Shown here one piece after another: positions 21,864 through 31,109 of a stretch of 56,894 nucleotides of DNA. The stretch comes from a virus. Position numbers and translations under genes: made by a program. The notes under the pieces were generated by a model, which was given only the letters and a program-made list of their open reading frames with translations, had not been told where the DNA came from and made no database searches. How positions within the stretch are numbered: the stretch's first letter is position 1; the number at the start of each line of letters is the position of its first letter. The stretch is taken from positions 1 to 56,894 of the IMG/VR virus record IMGVR_UViG_3300017598_000808; one strand, 5' to 3'.

Positions 21864-24026
21864 ATGGCTATCGATAAAACAGATCGAAATATTACCGATG
21901 AAAAAATCATCGAAGTTGCAGAAAAACTCTTTGACCGCACCCGCAATGTAACACAGCAGATCCTTGAACGGATTTGGTTTCGAAACATTCTGTATTACAT
22001 GGGCGAACAGTGGTTCCAGTGGGCGCGATCAACCCAGGAATTTAGGCCCATAATCCCATCAGCGTTCACCCCAACTCCCGTATCAAATATTATCCGCGAT
22101 TATATCCGGTCGATGAAATCTCTTATTCTAAACAAAGAATACGTGATAACCATATGGCCCAATTCCAACGATCAGGAAGATATAGAAGCCGCCGAAATGG
22201 GCGAAAGTTTTTTACGGTGGCTTGAAACTGATAACGATGAATTTCATTTAGATGAAAAAGAAAAAGAAATTATCTGGATGATTTTATGCGGAATATCGTT
22301 TGACCGAACATTTCCAGTAATGCAAAATGACAATTGGGTTTTCGATGCCAACGGGGCGCCGATCAGCACTGGGGATGTTACAAGCCAGCACGTAAGCCCA
22401 TTCAATATCGCCCTGGACTCATTCGGGGATATTCTCACTAAAAAACGATTTGTCGGTATTAAATCTTTAAAGCCCCAGGAGTGGGTAGAAGATACATTTA
22501 AAATCCTGGTAAATGAACAAAGTTCCGAACTTCCAGTGATAAATTATGAAAAGAAACTGTCAACCATGGTAGCTAACGTAAGCCCATGGAAGGGTGACGG
22601 CATGGAAATTCACCAGGATCAAACTTACGAAGACGATGACCTGGTATTGTTTAAAGAGATCGAATTTAGGCCAACCAGGCAACATCCCGAAGGAATTTAC
22701 GCGGCAATCGTCGGCGATCAGCTTTGTTTCAGGTACGAGCGATTGCCGATCCCGGCCGGCGACGGCGGGAAATGGAATTATACTTTAACCGATTATCATT
22801 ATCATTATGTCCCTGGACGGTTCTGGAGTGACCCAGGGGTCAATGATTTAATCTCACCCCAAAATTCCATTAACCAAATCGATCAGGACCTTGAAACAAA
22901 CCGTAAAGGCGTTGGCCGTCCCCTGGTAACCATTCCCACCGATGTGAACATTAAGCGAATTACCAAGTACGGCCAAACTGTTTTTGCTTTACAGTATGAC
23001 GCGATGCTAAGCGGCGGCCAGCGCCCGGATATCAGTCACGGTACCCCATTGCCCCAACAGGTCTTAATGGAACGTGACATTCACCGGTCAGTGTCCCAGG
23101 ATGCAGCCGGGGATCCCAAGAACGTGTTGCGGGGAAAAGCGCCCACCAGCCAGGCTAGCGGCATCATGGTGGACATATTAAGAGACGCGGCCGAACAGGG
23201 TCACCTTCCAGACATTGAACGCTTTTATCGGGCTCTCAAGCGCGTTAAACGCAAACAATTAATTTTGGCCCAGGAGGTTTATTCGGAATCCAGATTGATT
23301 AAAATTATGGACCGTGGCAATCAGCCCAAGGCAATTGCGTTTAAAGGCGCCGATCTTCGCAATAATACCGATGTTCGTTTAGAGTTGTCGGCTGGATCCA
23401 CGTCAACCCATGCCGGCCGAACCCAAATGCTTTTAAAACTTACCGAATCCGGCTTTTTTTCAGCCCAATCCGATTTGGATCCCGAATACCGATCGGATAT
23501 TTTACGACGACTGGGGTTATCCGGCTTCAAAGATAAGCGCAACGTCGACCTGGATCGCGCTCGGTCCGAAAACCACAAGATCGGAAATACTAAAACCGAA
23601 GATTTAGAGAAGGCTTTTGTAGAAGTTGAACCCACCGAACAGGACCTCAATGGTGGTTATATTGAAATCCCAGTGATTCCGGGCTTGTTTTTATCGTTAG
23701 GCGATGTCAACAACGACGGCGAACAGGACGCACAGCCAACCGTCATATCCGATGACCCGCTTTATAAATACGACGATCACACAGTCCATTACGAGGCTCA
23801 CCGGCGATATATTTTATCCAGTGAGTTTGTCCACCTAGACCCCGAAGTCCAAGATATCGCTATTGCGCATTGTGATACCCATAAGGCTATGATGGATATT
23901 GTTGCCCAGGAAGAACAAATGAAGGCGGCCTTAATACAGGGGAACGCGGCCAGAGTTGGTACCCAAGCAGCGGCGCCAGACATGGCCGAATTAATGCCGG
24001 ACGCGGGAGCCGGCCAACGAATGTGA
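21864..24026 (+). CDS. Portal protein
   Basis: From the ATG at 21864 (GAGGGACTG upstream) this is 720 residues, the size of P22-like portals. Family signs are RPIIPSAFTPTPVSNIIRDYIR near 60-80, SPFNIALD and FVGIKSL in the middle, QNSINQIDQDLETNRKG near 335, and a QASGIMVDILRDAAEQGH helix near 430-450. The C-terminus is long and Gln/Ala-rich, as in P22 gp1. Portals form the dodecameric ring through which DNA enters and leaves. The longer upstream frame overlaps the preceding gene and is less likely. Confidence 0.88.
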   Translation: MAIDKTDRNITDEKIIEVAEKLFDRTRNVTQQILERIWFRNILYYMGEQWFQWARSTQEFRPIIPSAFTPTPVSNIIRDYIRSMKSLILNKEYVITIWPNSNDQEDIEAAEMGESFLRWLETDNDEFHLDEKEKEIIWMILCGISFDRTFPVMQNDNWVFDANGAPISTGDVTSQHVSPFNIALDSFGDILTKKRFVGIKSLKPQEWVEDTFKILVNEQSSELPVINYEKKLSTMVANVSPWKGDGMEIHQDQTYEDDDLVLFKEIEFRPTRQHPEGIYAAIVGDQLCFRYERLPIPAGDGGKWNYTLTDYHYHYVPGRFWSDPGVNDLISPQNSINQIDQDLETNRKGVGRPLVTIPTDVNIKRITKYGQTVFALQYDAMLSGGQRPDISHGTPLPQQVLMERDIHRSVSQDAAGDPKNVLRGKAPTSQASGIMVDILRDAAEQGHLPDIERFYRALKRVKRKQLILAQEVYSESRLIKIMDRGNQPKAIAFKGADLRNNTDVRLELSAGSTSTHAGRTQMLLKLTESGFFSAQSDLDPEYRSDILRRLGLSGFKDKRNVDLDRARSENHKIGNTKTEDLEKAFVEVEPTEQDLNGGYIEIPVIPGLFLSLGDVNNDGEQDAQPTVISDDPLYKYDDHTVHYEAHRRYILSSEFVHLDPEVQDIAIAHCDTHKAMMDIVAQEEQMKAALIQGNAARVGTQAAAPDMAELMPDAGAGQRM

Positions 24027-24076
24027 TGTGAATTTGATTGACATTTAACCGATATACGCGACAATTAGGGGGATGT

Positions 24077-24400
24077 ATGAAATTAATTTCAATGAAAAAT
24101 AAGCCCAAGAAAACGTTGCGGAAAACCAAAAGCGTGCTTGCCGCGGTCCCGGAGGAAAATGAGCCTGTTTATCCCTGGGGATTGGAGGTCAGCCTTGAAG
24201 ATAAATCGATAGAGAAATTGAAAATCGATGTTGAAAATATTTCCGCGGGCGATGAAGTTTACTTTCTTGCTAAAGCCCAAGTAACCCGGGTTTCGTTTCA
24301 TGAGAATATCGATTATAAATCAGGCAAAAAAAGTGGCAACAACGATTTGGGATTACAGATTACTGAAATGGCCTGGGGCAAACCCGGCAAAGATTTTTAA
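24077..24400 (+). CDS. Capsid staple-like protein
   Basis: From the ATG at 24077, after GGGGGAT, this is 107 residues. It has MKLISMKNKPKK at the start, then YPWGLEVSLEDKSIEKL, then SAGDEVYFLAKAQVTRVS and a closing GLQITEMA. This is the pattern of small minor capsid or 'staple' proteins that lie between portal and scaffold genes in many phages and pin capsomers together. Position and pattern agree. Confidence 0.7.
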   Translation: MKLISMKNKPKKTLRKTKSVLAAVPEENEPVYPWGLEVSLEDKSIEKLKIDVENISAGDEVYFLAKAQVTRVSFHENIDYKSGKKSGNNDLGLQITEMAWGKPGKDF

Positions 24401-24663
24401 GTCGCTTCTCACGCGAAGCATGAATTGAAACAAATAAACAAATAAAAGTTAAGGTAATGACCATGCTGGCCGGCATTGTCATTGCTATAAGGAGAAATTA
24501 AAGCGCAATACGGTGCGTTTGTAGCCGTGTTGCGCTTTTTTTTTCCTGTTACCGGGGAGCGCGTCCAGGTGCCGTATCACCAGGACGCGCACCCTTAAAC
24601 CAAATACGTTTACTTCCGATGTAGGACCGCCTACCCCGGCCTGTAAACAATAGGAGGCAATAT
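24401..24663 (+). promoter_or_regulatory. Structured leader before the scaffold and capsid genes
   Basis: This 263-bp gap holds three hairpins: AATGAC...GTCATT with an inner ATGC/GCAT helix at 24456-24483, the terminator at 24500-24545, and GCGCGTCC with GGACGCGC plus an inner GGTG/CACC helix at 24559-24590. A 14-codon frame (ATG at 24458) ends just before the terminator. The set could adjust capsid expression by attenuation or by protecting a processed mRNA end. Confidence 0.5.
24500..24545 (+). terminator. Intrinsic terminator between staple and scaffold genes
   Basis: A 14-bp stem (AAAGCGCAATACGG with its complement, one G-U pair) closes an 11-nt loop, and T-residues continue to 24544. 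It lies within the late region, upstream of scaffold and major capsid genes, so it must be partly read through or followed by a further promoter. Confidence 0.88.
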
Positions 24664-25488
24664 ATGCCAGCAGCAGCAACCAAAGAAATTGATGCAGACG
24701 GAAACGCCATTAACACCGATACCGGCGACAAAGGCGATACCGGCGACAAGGGTGAAGCCAGTGACAAGGGTGATGCCGGTAAAAAAACTGACGACAAGGG
24801 TACCGGCGATGATAAGGGCGCTGAGATCAAACTAGACATCGAGGAAATCCTGGACGAATACGGACTGGACTCCGCCGATGAATTAAAAGACTTTATTTCC
24901 AGTTTGAATCAGATGAAAGGCAAAATCGGTGATAATGACCTGGATGATCTCATTGAAAATTCCAAAACCTTAGAGAATTATCAAAGATCCTGGAAACAAC
25001 AGGAAAACGAAAAGCTCAAGGAAAAAGAAACCCCCGAGGAAACCATTGCGCGATTGGAAAAAGAAAAAAGCGCGATGCACAAAAAAAACTTGACCCAGGT
25101 GGAGCGCCAAAAGGCATCCAAAGCCGCCGAGCAAGCGCTTGGCGACTTTACCGAAACTGTTAACACGGCCATTAAGGCCAATAAAGAAACGCCTAAAGAG
25201 TATCGGACGTTTATAAGGGAATTTATGGGAGTCGATAACCCCATAAATGAGGTTGATATCACCGATAAAGCCGCCGTTCGTCGCTTAACAAAAAAGGGAT
25301 TAACCAAAATAGCCGCGTTTGAACAGGCAGTTATTAAACGCTACCTGGACGGCAAAGTAAAAATCCCGAAAGTTACTCCGACAACACAGGCCGCAGAATC
25401 CGCTGATTCAAAAGATTCATCAAACCCCAAAAATCTAAAAGAAGCTAAAAAAATTCTGATGCAAAGCTTGGGCGCTTTTAATAAATAG
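24664..25488 (+). CDS. Scaffolding protein
   Basis: This 274-residue protein is highly charged and largely helical. An N-terminal Gly/Asp/Lys repeat (GDKGDTGDKG, residues about 18-52) is disordered; a coiled-coil with EETIARLEKEKSAMHKK lies at about 120-165; a basic C-terminal helix-turn-helix (LKEAKKILMQSLGAF) would bind the coat protein. This layout and its place before the major capsid gene are classic for P22-type scaffolds, which direct procapsid assembly and then leave. TAGGAGG lies upstream. Confidence 0.78.
   Translation: MPAAATKEIDADGNAINTDTGDKGDTGDKGEASDKGDAGKKTDDKGTGDDKGAEIKLDIEEILDEYGLDSADELKDFISSLNQMKGKIGDNDLDDLIENSKTLENYQRSWKQQENEKLKEKETPEETIARLEKEKSAMHKKNLTQVERQKASKAAEQALGDFTETVNTAIKANKETPKEYRTFIREFMGVDNPINEVDITDKAAVRRLTKKGLTKIAAFEQAVIKRYLDGKVKIPKVTPTTQAAESADSKDSSNPKNLKEAKKILMQSLGAFNK
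24721..24828 (+). repeat. Degenerate DKG codon repeats in the scaffold gene
   Basis: Repeated units of the GGCGACAAG kind encode GDKG-like turns in the disordered N-terminus of the scaffold. The units differ by a few bases, as expected for old slippage products. Confidence 0.6.
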
Positions 25489-25528
25489 CCCGATTCATTG
25501 CATTGGAAATTCATAGGAGATTATTAAA

Positions 25529-26848
25529 ATGGCAATTGATTTTCACGATTTGACTGCAATGCAAGAGCAGTTAAAAAACGTTTATGGCAAGGGCCTTCAA
25601 AATCAATTCGTTGATGAGAAGACAACTTATAACCTTTTCCCGAAATCCGAACGCAAACCCCGCGGCCTGGGGTACGTTTTCGGGACCCGGTGGGCACGAG
25701 CTCAGGGCGTGGGCGCCAGGCGTGAGTCTGAAATCCTACCCGATCCGTTGGCCGGGAAGTACAAACAGGGAAAAATCAGTCCGAAGTACATCTATGGTAC
25801 TTTACGGATGACTGGTCCCGCGATTGAAGCGTCCAAGGGCGATATGGCGGCTTTTGTGGAAGGGCTTGCAGATTCCATTACTGATATTTATGAAGCCATT
25901 GTGGTTGATCTGAACCGTCAAGCTTGTGGCGACGGGTTCGGCCTGCTGGGGACTCTATCGGCGGCGTCCGATGCCGTGACCACCACGGGTACGACAACCT
26001 GGACAATTACCATGGATAATGACCTGGGGGTTAGCAGGGTTATACCTGGTATGGTTGTTGACTCTTATGTCGCCGGTGCGATTGATCAGTCCTCAGTCGC
26101 TTCTAGGGTTGCGAGTGTGGACCCGGTTGCGAAGACCATGGAAATGGAAGTCAATGATGGGACGTACAAATCAAATCATCCGATAGTTGCAGCCAGAAGC
26201 TATACCATCACAACCGATGTTCTAGCCTCCGGCCAGTTCGTGGTCCGATCCGGCGCCCGAGAAGCGGCTCACGCCACCTCAGACACTCCGGTTGAAATGA
26301 CCGGACTCGAGGGCATCTATGATGACGGTACGCTCCTGGCAACTTTTGAAAATATCACCGTGGCAAGCTACCCTATGTGGGAAGCTAATATGGTGGGAAA
26401 TTCGGGAGTCAACCGCGAGCTCACCCTCGACCTGATGCTCCAAGCCCTGGATATCACCCGGACCCAGAGCGGCAAAAGAGTTGCCTGTATGCGTATGGGT
26501 TTAGGCCAGCGACGCAAATACGCCAACTTGCTTTTACCTGATGTTCGCTATCAGGCCCAAGAGCTAGAGGGCGGCTATGAAAAGTTGACCTTTGCCGGCG
26601 GTGATGGTTCCGTCAAGATGATCATTGATCCGGCACTTCCCCCGAACAAGATTTTTTGTGAGCCGGCCGGCGCGATTCAGAAGTATGAGATGGCGGCTTT
26701 GGGTTGGGGCAAGCTGGACCAGCAAATTCATCAGCGTCAAGGCTATGACGAATGGGACCAGTTTTTGCGCATTTATACGAACCTGGGTGCCGAGCAGCGT
26801 AACTGTTTGACTTTAATCAAAGATTTGGTTGAGCCGAGCTTGTTCTAA
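25529..26848 (+). CDS. Major capsid protein
   Basis: This 439-residue protein follows the scaffold gene, with AGGAGATT upstream. It has an N-terminal helical region (LKNVYGKGLQNQF), a core with GPAIEASKGDMAAFVEGLADSI (spine helix), a central domain with an inserted strand-rich part (about 145-230) and a late A-domain-like region with CMRMGLGQRRKYANLL and FAGGDGSVKMIID. The length and order suit an HK97-fold capsid protein of the kind found in P22-like and related podoviruses. No protease gene precedes it, so assembly probably uses the separate scaffold without cleavage. Confidence 0.87.
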   Translation: MAIDFHDLTAMQEQLKNVYGKGLQNQFVDEKTTYNLFPKSERKPRGLGYVFGTRWARAQGVGARRESEILPDPLAGKYKQGKISPKYIYGTLRMTGPAIEASKGDMAAFVEGLADSITDIYEAIVVDLNRQACGDGFGLLGTLSAASDAVTTTGTTTWTITMDNDLGVSRVIPGMVVDSYVAGAIDQSSVASRVASVDPVAKTMEMEVNDGTYKSNHPIVAARSYTITTDVLASGQFVVRSGAREAAHATSDTPVEMTGLEGIYDDGTLLATFENITVASYPMWEANMVGNSGVNRELTLDLMLQALDITRTQSGKRVACMRMGLGQRRKYANLLLPDVRYQAQELEGGYEKLTFAGGDGSVKMIIDPALPPNKIFCEPAGAIQKYEMAALGWGKLDQQIHQRQGYDEWDQFLRIYTNLGAEQRNCLTLIKDLVEPSLF

Positions 26849-26884
26849 ATCGGGTCGTCGATCCCAAGTCTAAAAAAACAATAA

Positions 26885-26911
26885 CCCCGAAAGGGGGCGA
26901 TTAATGCCCCC
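26885..26911 (+). terminator. Alternative hairpins after the capsid gene
   Basis: CCCC (26885-26888) can pair with GGGG (26893-26896) around GAAA, or GGGGGC (26893-26898) can pair with GCCCCC (26906-26911). The two are mutually exclusive. No T-run follows, so this may protect mRNA or act as a weak pause. Confidence 0.45.
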
Positions 26912-26966
26912 TTCACTTCCAAGTATCCTGCATAACGCAGGGGTAAACTATGAAGGGGAATTTAAA

Positions 26967-27908
26967 ATGATTAAAAATAGAAATATAGCAAATGATGCTC
27001 TGATCAGTGAGCATAAGCTTGATATTGGCGGGACAGCCGGCATTAAGAAGTTTTATGTCGGTACAGACGGAACGGAAGCATATAAGTTGGCAACAAGTCG
27101 TATAAGCGCGGACAGTTTGTTAACCACGTTGGCCGCGGCCATTACATCGGCCAAGGCATCGAGGGGGGATGAGATTCACCTTCTCCCCGGACACGTGGAA
27201 ACTATCACGACCGCGCTTACAAGTAAAATTGGTTTAAGTATTATTGGCCATGGTAACGGGGACATGCGACCAACCCTGACCATCAATGCCGCTATCAATG
27301 GCTTTAATCTCACCGCTGATGATAACAAGCTGTATGGCTTGCGTATTATTGCCGGTTCTTCCGTGACCGCAGCAGCCAGGTTAATTCGGGTTGCAGCCAG
27401 CGATGTAAAAATCATCAACTGCGAATTTGAAATGGGATACGATATGTATCACATGATTTCAACGTTGAGTGGCGACAACATTGAGTTTAACGGTTGCAAG
27501 CTGTTAAATACCGTTGCGGCCAATGCCAGTATCCACCCCCAGGTTGCAATTTTAAACCATTTGGCGACAAATGTTCTCGTTAAAGCCTGCGTATTCAACG
27601 ATGCAGTGTGCCCCAAAAAGGCCGAGCGCTGGCGAGCATGTGTTGAGGGCGGCGGGTTGGCTTCCAGCATGAGAGTCGAAGATTGTACGTTTATTTGCCG
27701 AGGGGTTGCTACCCGGACCAGATCCGCAGCGGCTTCGGATGGAACCGCGGGTGGTGCGCCGACCATGGCGACTTTGTTTAGCCGAGCCATTTCACCGTCC
27801 GGCAATACGGGGACCGGCGCGACTTTTACGCCGACCTGTCAGTATATCATCGAGTCTTATGACGTTAACGCAGTAAACAAGGTCGGTGTGGTAACCGTAA
27901 CAACTTAA
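26967..27908 (+). CDS. Parallel beta-helix virion protein
   Basis: From the ATG at 26967, with AAGGGGAA upstream, this is 313 residues. The pattern LLTTLAAAITSAKASRGDEIHLLPGHVETIT is the pectate-lyase-like opening of a right-handed beta helix, followed by short strand repeats (FNLTADDNKLYGLRI, ARLIRVAASDVKIINCEF, and so on) that build the coil. Proteins of this kind are often found just after the major capsid gene and may decorate the head. No catalytic residues are evident, so an enzyme role is unproven. Confidence 0.6.
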   Translation: MIKNRNIANDALISEHKLDIGGTAGIKKFYVGTDGTEAYKLATSRISADSLLTTLAAAITSAKASRGDEIHLLPGHVETITTALTSKIGLSIIGHGNGDMRPTLTINAAINGFNLTADDNKLYGLRIIAGSSVTAAARLIRVAASDVKIINCEFEMGYDMYHMISTLSGDNIEFNGCKLLNTVAANASIHPQVAILNHLATNVLVKACVFNDAVCPKKAERWRACVEGGGLASSMRVEDCTFICRGVATRTRSAAASDGTAGGAPTMATLFSRAISPSGNTGTGATFTPTCQYIIESYDVNAVNKVGVVTVTT

Positions 27909-27912
27909 TATT

Positions 27913-28608
27913 ATGTTTGAAACTAAATTATACAATTGGGGGGGCATCAGACTTGCTATCGTAATCCCATGGGGTTTGGATATGATATGGCGCCGAACGT
28001 GGGAAACCTATGACGAGCTTGAAAAACCCCCTAATTGTAAGTTGATATTTGGAACCGGCCGAACCCCGGACCGCAGACACGAAATAGGGTGCGAGGAAGC
28101 GCTTAAATGGAACGCTACGCATATCTTAATACTTGGCGGTGATCAGGTTTACCCGGAACCGGATATGATTAAAAAAATGTTTGCCTGGATGCAGTCCGGA
28201 AACCTGGAACAATGGATGAGAAGAAAACAGGTTGTCAATTGCTTGATCCCAATTCGTGGGCATCGTCCCGGGCAGGGGACCAGGCCGTTTCAGCCAATTG
28301 GAATGATGTTACATCCGGATAATGGCGAGCAAGTCCCCATTACCAGGGATTCGGGCGCAATTGTAAAGGCTGAGATTATCGGTACCGGTGCCATGATGTT
28401 TGAGGCTGATATCTTGGATGAAATGAAAAAACCGTGGTTTGGGGATCAATTTATACCCGGGACCAACGAAGTCAAGATCATGCAAGATGTCGCGTTTGTT
28501 AATAGATTAAATAAAATGGGTTGCCAGGTTTGGTGTGACACGCAAATTATCGTTAAGCATTTAGGTGTGCTTGAAATCGATGACAGTTATCAGTGGCGAT
28601 TTGAGTAA
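27913..28608 (+). CDS. GT-A-fold glycosyltransferase-like protein
   Basis: This 231-residue protein has a Rossmann-like start (LAIVIPWG), a central ILILGGDQVYPEPDMI where the DQ stands in place of the DxD metal motif, IGTGAMMFE and a late IVKHLG strand. These are features of family 2-like glycosyltransferases seen in phages. It is a paralogue of the next gene (shared DQVYP, GTGAMM and KH motifs). Target sugar and acceptor are unknown; decorating the virion or the host surface are both possible. Confidence 0.65.
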   Translation: MFETKLYNWGGIRLAIVIPWGLDMIWRRTWETYDELEKPPNCKLIFGTGRTPDRRHEIGCEEALKWNATHILILGGDQVYPEPDMIKKMFAWMQSGNLEQWMRRKQVVNCLIPIRGHRPGQGTRPFQPIGMMLHPDNGEQVPITRDSGAIVKAEIIGTGAMMFEADILDEMKKPWFGDQFIPGTNEVKIMQDVAFVNRLNKMGCQVWCDTQIIVKHLGVLEIDDSYQWRFE

Positions 28609-28617
28609 AGGACGTAT

Positions 28618-29301
28618 ATGAAATGTTTGATTGCAGTATCGGTCAGCCGGGAATGGGTTGAAACCGAGTTTTTAAGACAGATGGGAACTTGGCACTTGCC
28701 GGCTAATTGGCAGTTTCGTTTCGGGTGGTTTACTCAGTTTACCGCCGCTGAAAGGCACAATGTATCGATCAACGAAGCGAAATACAATTATGACCGAGTT
28801 ATTTTCATGGATACCGATCAGGTTTATCCACCCGATTATGTTCGGATGCTTATAGCCCATCAAGAGCCAGTCGTAACAGGATTGAACGTTTCAAGATATT
28901 CCCCGTATGAGTGTACAACTTATAAAATCACTGGGGAACAAAAAAAAGACGGCATCACAACCCCTACGTTTGAGTATATGATACCACCTGCAGATCAGGT
29001 TTTTGAATGCGATATGACCGGTACCGGGGCCATGATGATTAACCCTCATGCCCTTGACGGTGTTGAGTTGCCTTATTTTAAAGATATTTATGACGCCGCG
29101 GGTTGTGTCCGGCACTTATGCGATGATTTTTACTTTTGCTGGCAGCTATATAAGGCGGGCATAAAAATAACAGTTGATCAGAATATTGTAATCAAACATA
29201 TCGCAAAAATTTTGGTTAGCCCCTACAACCGCAAGGCATTACAATCGGCATGGGAATTGATTAATTCGGGGCATGGGTATTGGAAAGATGGCCGTAAATG
29301 A
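28618..29301 (+). CDS. GT-A-fold glycosyltransferase-like protein
   Basis: This 227-residue protein resembles its neighbour: MKCLIAVSVS at the start, RVIFMDTDQVYPPDYVRML with a DTD metal motif (more complete than its partner's), EPVVTGLNVS, MTGTGAMMINPHAL and IVIKHIAK. It has a DDFYFCWQLYKAG segment that may place the acceptor. The pair probably arose by tandem duplication and then diverged. AAAGGACGT lies before the ATG. Confidence 0.7.
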   Translation: MKCLIAVSVSREWVETEFLRQMGTWHLPANWQFRFGWFTQFTAAERHNVSINEAKYNYDRVIFMDTDQVYPPDYVRMLIAHQEPVVTGLNVSRYSPYECTTYKITGEQKKDGITTPTFEYMIPPADQVFECDMTGTGAMMINPHALDGVELPYFKDIYDAAGCVRHLCDDFYFCWQLYKAGIKITVDQNIVIKHIAKILVSPYNRKALQSAWELINSGHGYWKDGRK

Positions 29302-29381
29302 CTGATATCATTTATAAAATATGCAAAAAGTGCCATAGAAAACGCCAAAAAAGGTGTAGCGTTTTAAATGCCGTCATCTGA
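29298..29381 (+). CDS. Possible 27-residue Cys-containing peptide
   Basis: An ATG overlapping the TGA of the glycosyltransferase gene opens a 27-codon frame with CKKC and a third Cys, basic overall, overlapping the methyltransferase start by 14 bp. Tight overlaps argue for it; shortness argues against. Confidence 0.3.
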   Translation: MTDIIYKICKKCHRKRQKRCSVLNAVI

Positions 29382-29934
29382 TTTCAATATGATTCCTAAA
29401 GTACTATCGGTTGCCCTGGCAATTAAGCCCATGTCTATTCTTGACGTTGGCGCGGGGAACGGTCGGTATGGATTTTTATTCAGGGAATGTTTTGATTGGA
29501 ATTGGGGGCGGCTTAATAAGCGCACCTGGGAATTGGATTTACAAGGTGTTGAAATTGACCCCAACTATTTAACGGATGTTCATAAATACGTTTATAACAA
29601 AATCTATATCTGCAATTGGCTTGGTTGTGAAATTAAGCGTAGCTTTGATCTTATTTATTTGGGAGATATCTTAGAACATTGGCCAGATGGACAATGGGAA
29701 AAAGCGCTTGAAAAAGCAAAAGAGTTTTCAAGATATACCCTGGTAGTTGCCCCTAATTGGGCGGGATCACTTGAGCAACAATCATGGCATGGACATGATC
29801 AAGAAAAGCATTGGTCGTTATTGAGTCCACAAAAGGTTGGCGGTCGTTGTTTGTTTGCTAATTCAAAAATGTTTATGTGCGTATTCGATAATGTAAATAG
29901 TGGCGTTTTAGAAAGCAAAGACATTTGCTTGTAA
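29368..29934 (+). CDS. SAM-dependent methyltransferase
   Basis: This 188-residue class I methyltransferase has motif I ILDVGAGNGRYG (residues about 24-35), the following acidic LQGVEIDPNY (motif II) and the motif IV-like FDLIYLGDILEHWP. The substrate-binding end is not recognised. It lies between sugar-transfer and sulfotransferase-like genes, which suggests modification of a glycan rather than DNA. A DNA methylase is less likely because no NPPY or PC motif is seen. Confidence 0.72.
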   Translation: MPSSDFNMIPKVLSVALAIKPMSILDVGAGNGRYGFLFRECFDWNWGRLNKRTWELDLQGVEIDPNYLTDVHKYVYNKIYICNWLGCEIKRSFDLIYLGDILEHWPDGQWEKALEKAKEFSRYTLVVAPNWAGSLEQQSWHGHDQEKHWSLLSPQKVGGRCLFANSKMFMCVFDNVNSGVLESKDICL

Positions 29935-29959
29935 TCTTTAACTAATTAATTTGGCGCCC

Positions 29960-30610
29960 ATGATTTCTAAAATGATATTCGGTTGTGGTACCGGGCGTTG
30001 CGGTACCTGGACGCTTTCAAAAATACTTGCGGCGCAACCAGACGTTGCAAGTAAGCACGAAGGCGTTCCGTTGCCGTGGGTTACTGATAAAAATATATTT
30101 TGGGAACGGCTGGGCGGTCTTCTAATAAATATTGATTCACCGATTATCGCGTCGGTTTCATATGTCTGGATTAATTATATCGGATTGATTATGGGCAATA
30201 TAAAGGACCCCAAATGTATTTGTTTAAAGCGGCCTAAAAATGAGGTTGTTGAATCATTTATGAATCATAGTCCATTCAATAATCACTGGACAGACCCAGG
30301 TTCGTTGCATTGGGATCCGAATCACGATGTCGATACAAATTTGTCTTATCAGTGGCCGGCATATGATTTGCCCAAGAAAGAGGCCATAGGCGCGTATTGG
30401 GATGAATATTACGCCCATGCCGATTATTTAGCTGATCGATATCCGGATAACTTTGTGGTTGTTGAATTAGACTACGCACTAAACATTAGAAGTGGACAAC
30501 AACAAATGCTTTCGTTTGTTGGCATAAAAGAAAAAAGCCAAGTAGTATTATTAAATCACAAACTAAATGCCCTTCATAAACCTAAAGGAGAAGTGGTGGC
30601 AAATGTATGA
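29960..30610 (+). CDS. Sulfotransferase-like protein
   Basis: From the ATG at 29960 this is 216 residues. It begins MIFGCGTGRCGTWTLSKIL, where GTGRCGT is the PAPS 5'-phosphosulfate loop, and has CICLKRPKNEVVESFM, the 3'-phosphate-binding block with Arg and Ser further on. A late NFVVVELDYAL strand and QQMLSFVGI match the end of the sulfotransferase fold. It probably moves sulfate from PAPS to a glycan or other acceptor. The previous frame also opens at a TTG at 29951, but neither start has a clear ribosome site. Confidence 0.72.
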   Translation: MISKMIFGCGTGRCGTWTLSKILAAQPDVASKHEGVPLPWVTDKNIFWERLGGLLINIDSPIIASVSYVWINYIGLIMGNIKDPKCICLKRPKNEVVESFMNHSPFNNHWTDPGSLHWDPNHDVDTNLSYQWPAYDLPKKEAIGAYWDEYYAHADYLADRYPDNFVVVELDYALNIRSGQQQMLSFVGIKEKSQVVLLNHKLNALHKPKGEVVANV

Positions 30611-31052
30611 GCCGGATAGAGTTTTTTTAAATGACTTGAAAAGGCTGGACCCAAAACTGGGTTGTTATTACGAAAACAACCATGGTCATTTTGTAATTAC
30701 TTACCAGCGAGCGGTTGGCGGGAAAGTCCCAGTACTGATGGTTAAGGACAAAGGTGGCGGATTCCGACATCCCGATCAGCGCGAGATTATCAAGTTAGAG
30801 GAATCCGATACCCATAGGCAATCCATGAAAAGCCGTCTAAACGCGACGGCTACCTACCTGGAACGGGTACGCGAAAAGGAAAAGAAAAAGCGCTACGATA
30901 CTATCCGCGACATGACCCGCGACGATAAGCTTCAACTTGCCCCCAGGTTCGCCCGTTTAGACAAAGGTAAATTCAATTCAACATTTCGGCGGATTAATTT
31001 AAAGCCGCGTGGCAAAACCGTCGATGAACTTCAAAATGCAATAAACAGATAG
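30603..31052 (+). CDS. Hypothetical virion-region protein
   Basis: From the ATG at 30603 this is 149 residues: a strand-rich first half (YYENNHGHFVITYQRA) and a charged helical second half (YLERVREKEKKKRYDTIRDM). It overlaps the sulfotransferase-like gene by 8 bp. A ribosome site (AAAGGAGA) lies 14 nt upstream, a little far. Function unknown; its place before structural genes suggests a minor virion or chaperone role. Confidence 0.55.
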   Translation: MYEPDRVFLNDLKRLDPKLGCYYENNHGHFVITYQRAVGGKVPVLMVKDKGGGFRHPDQREIIKLEESDTHRQSMKSRLNATATYLERVREKEKKKRYDTIRDMTRDDKLQLAPRFARLDKGKFNSTFRRINLKPRGKTVDELQNAINR

Positions 31053-31109
31053 TTTCATTCTGGCTAGGAATATAACTAGTCTTTATTGAGCTACAAGGAG
31101 GAATAAAAA

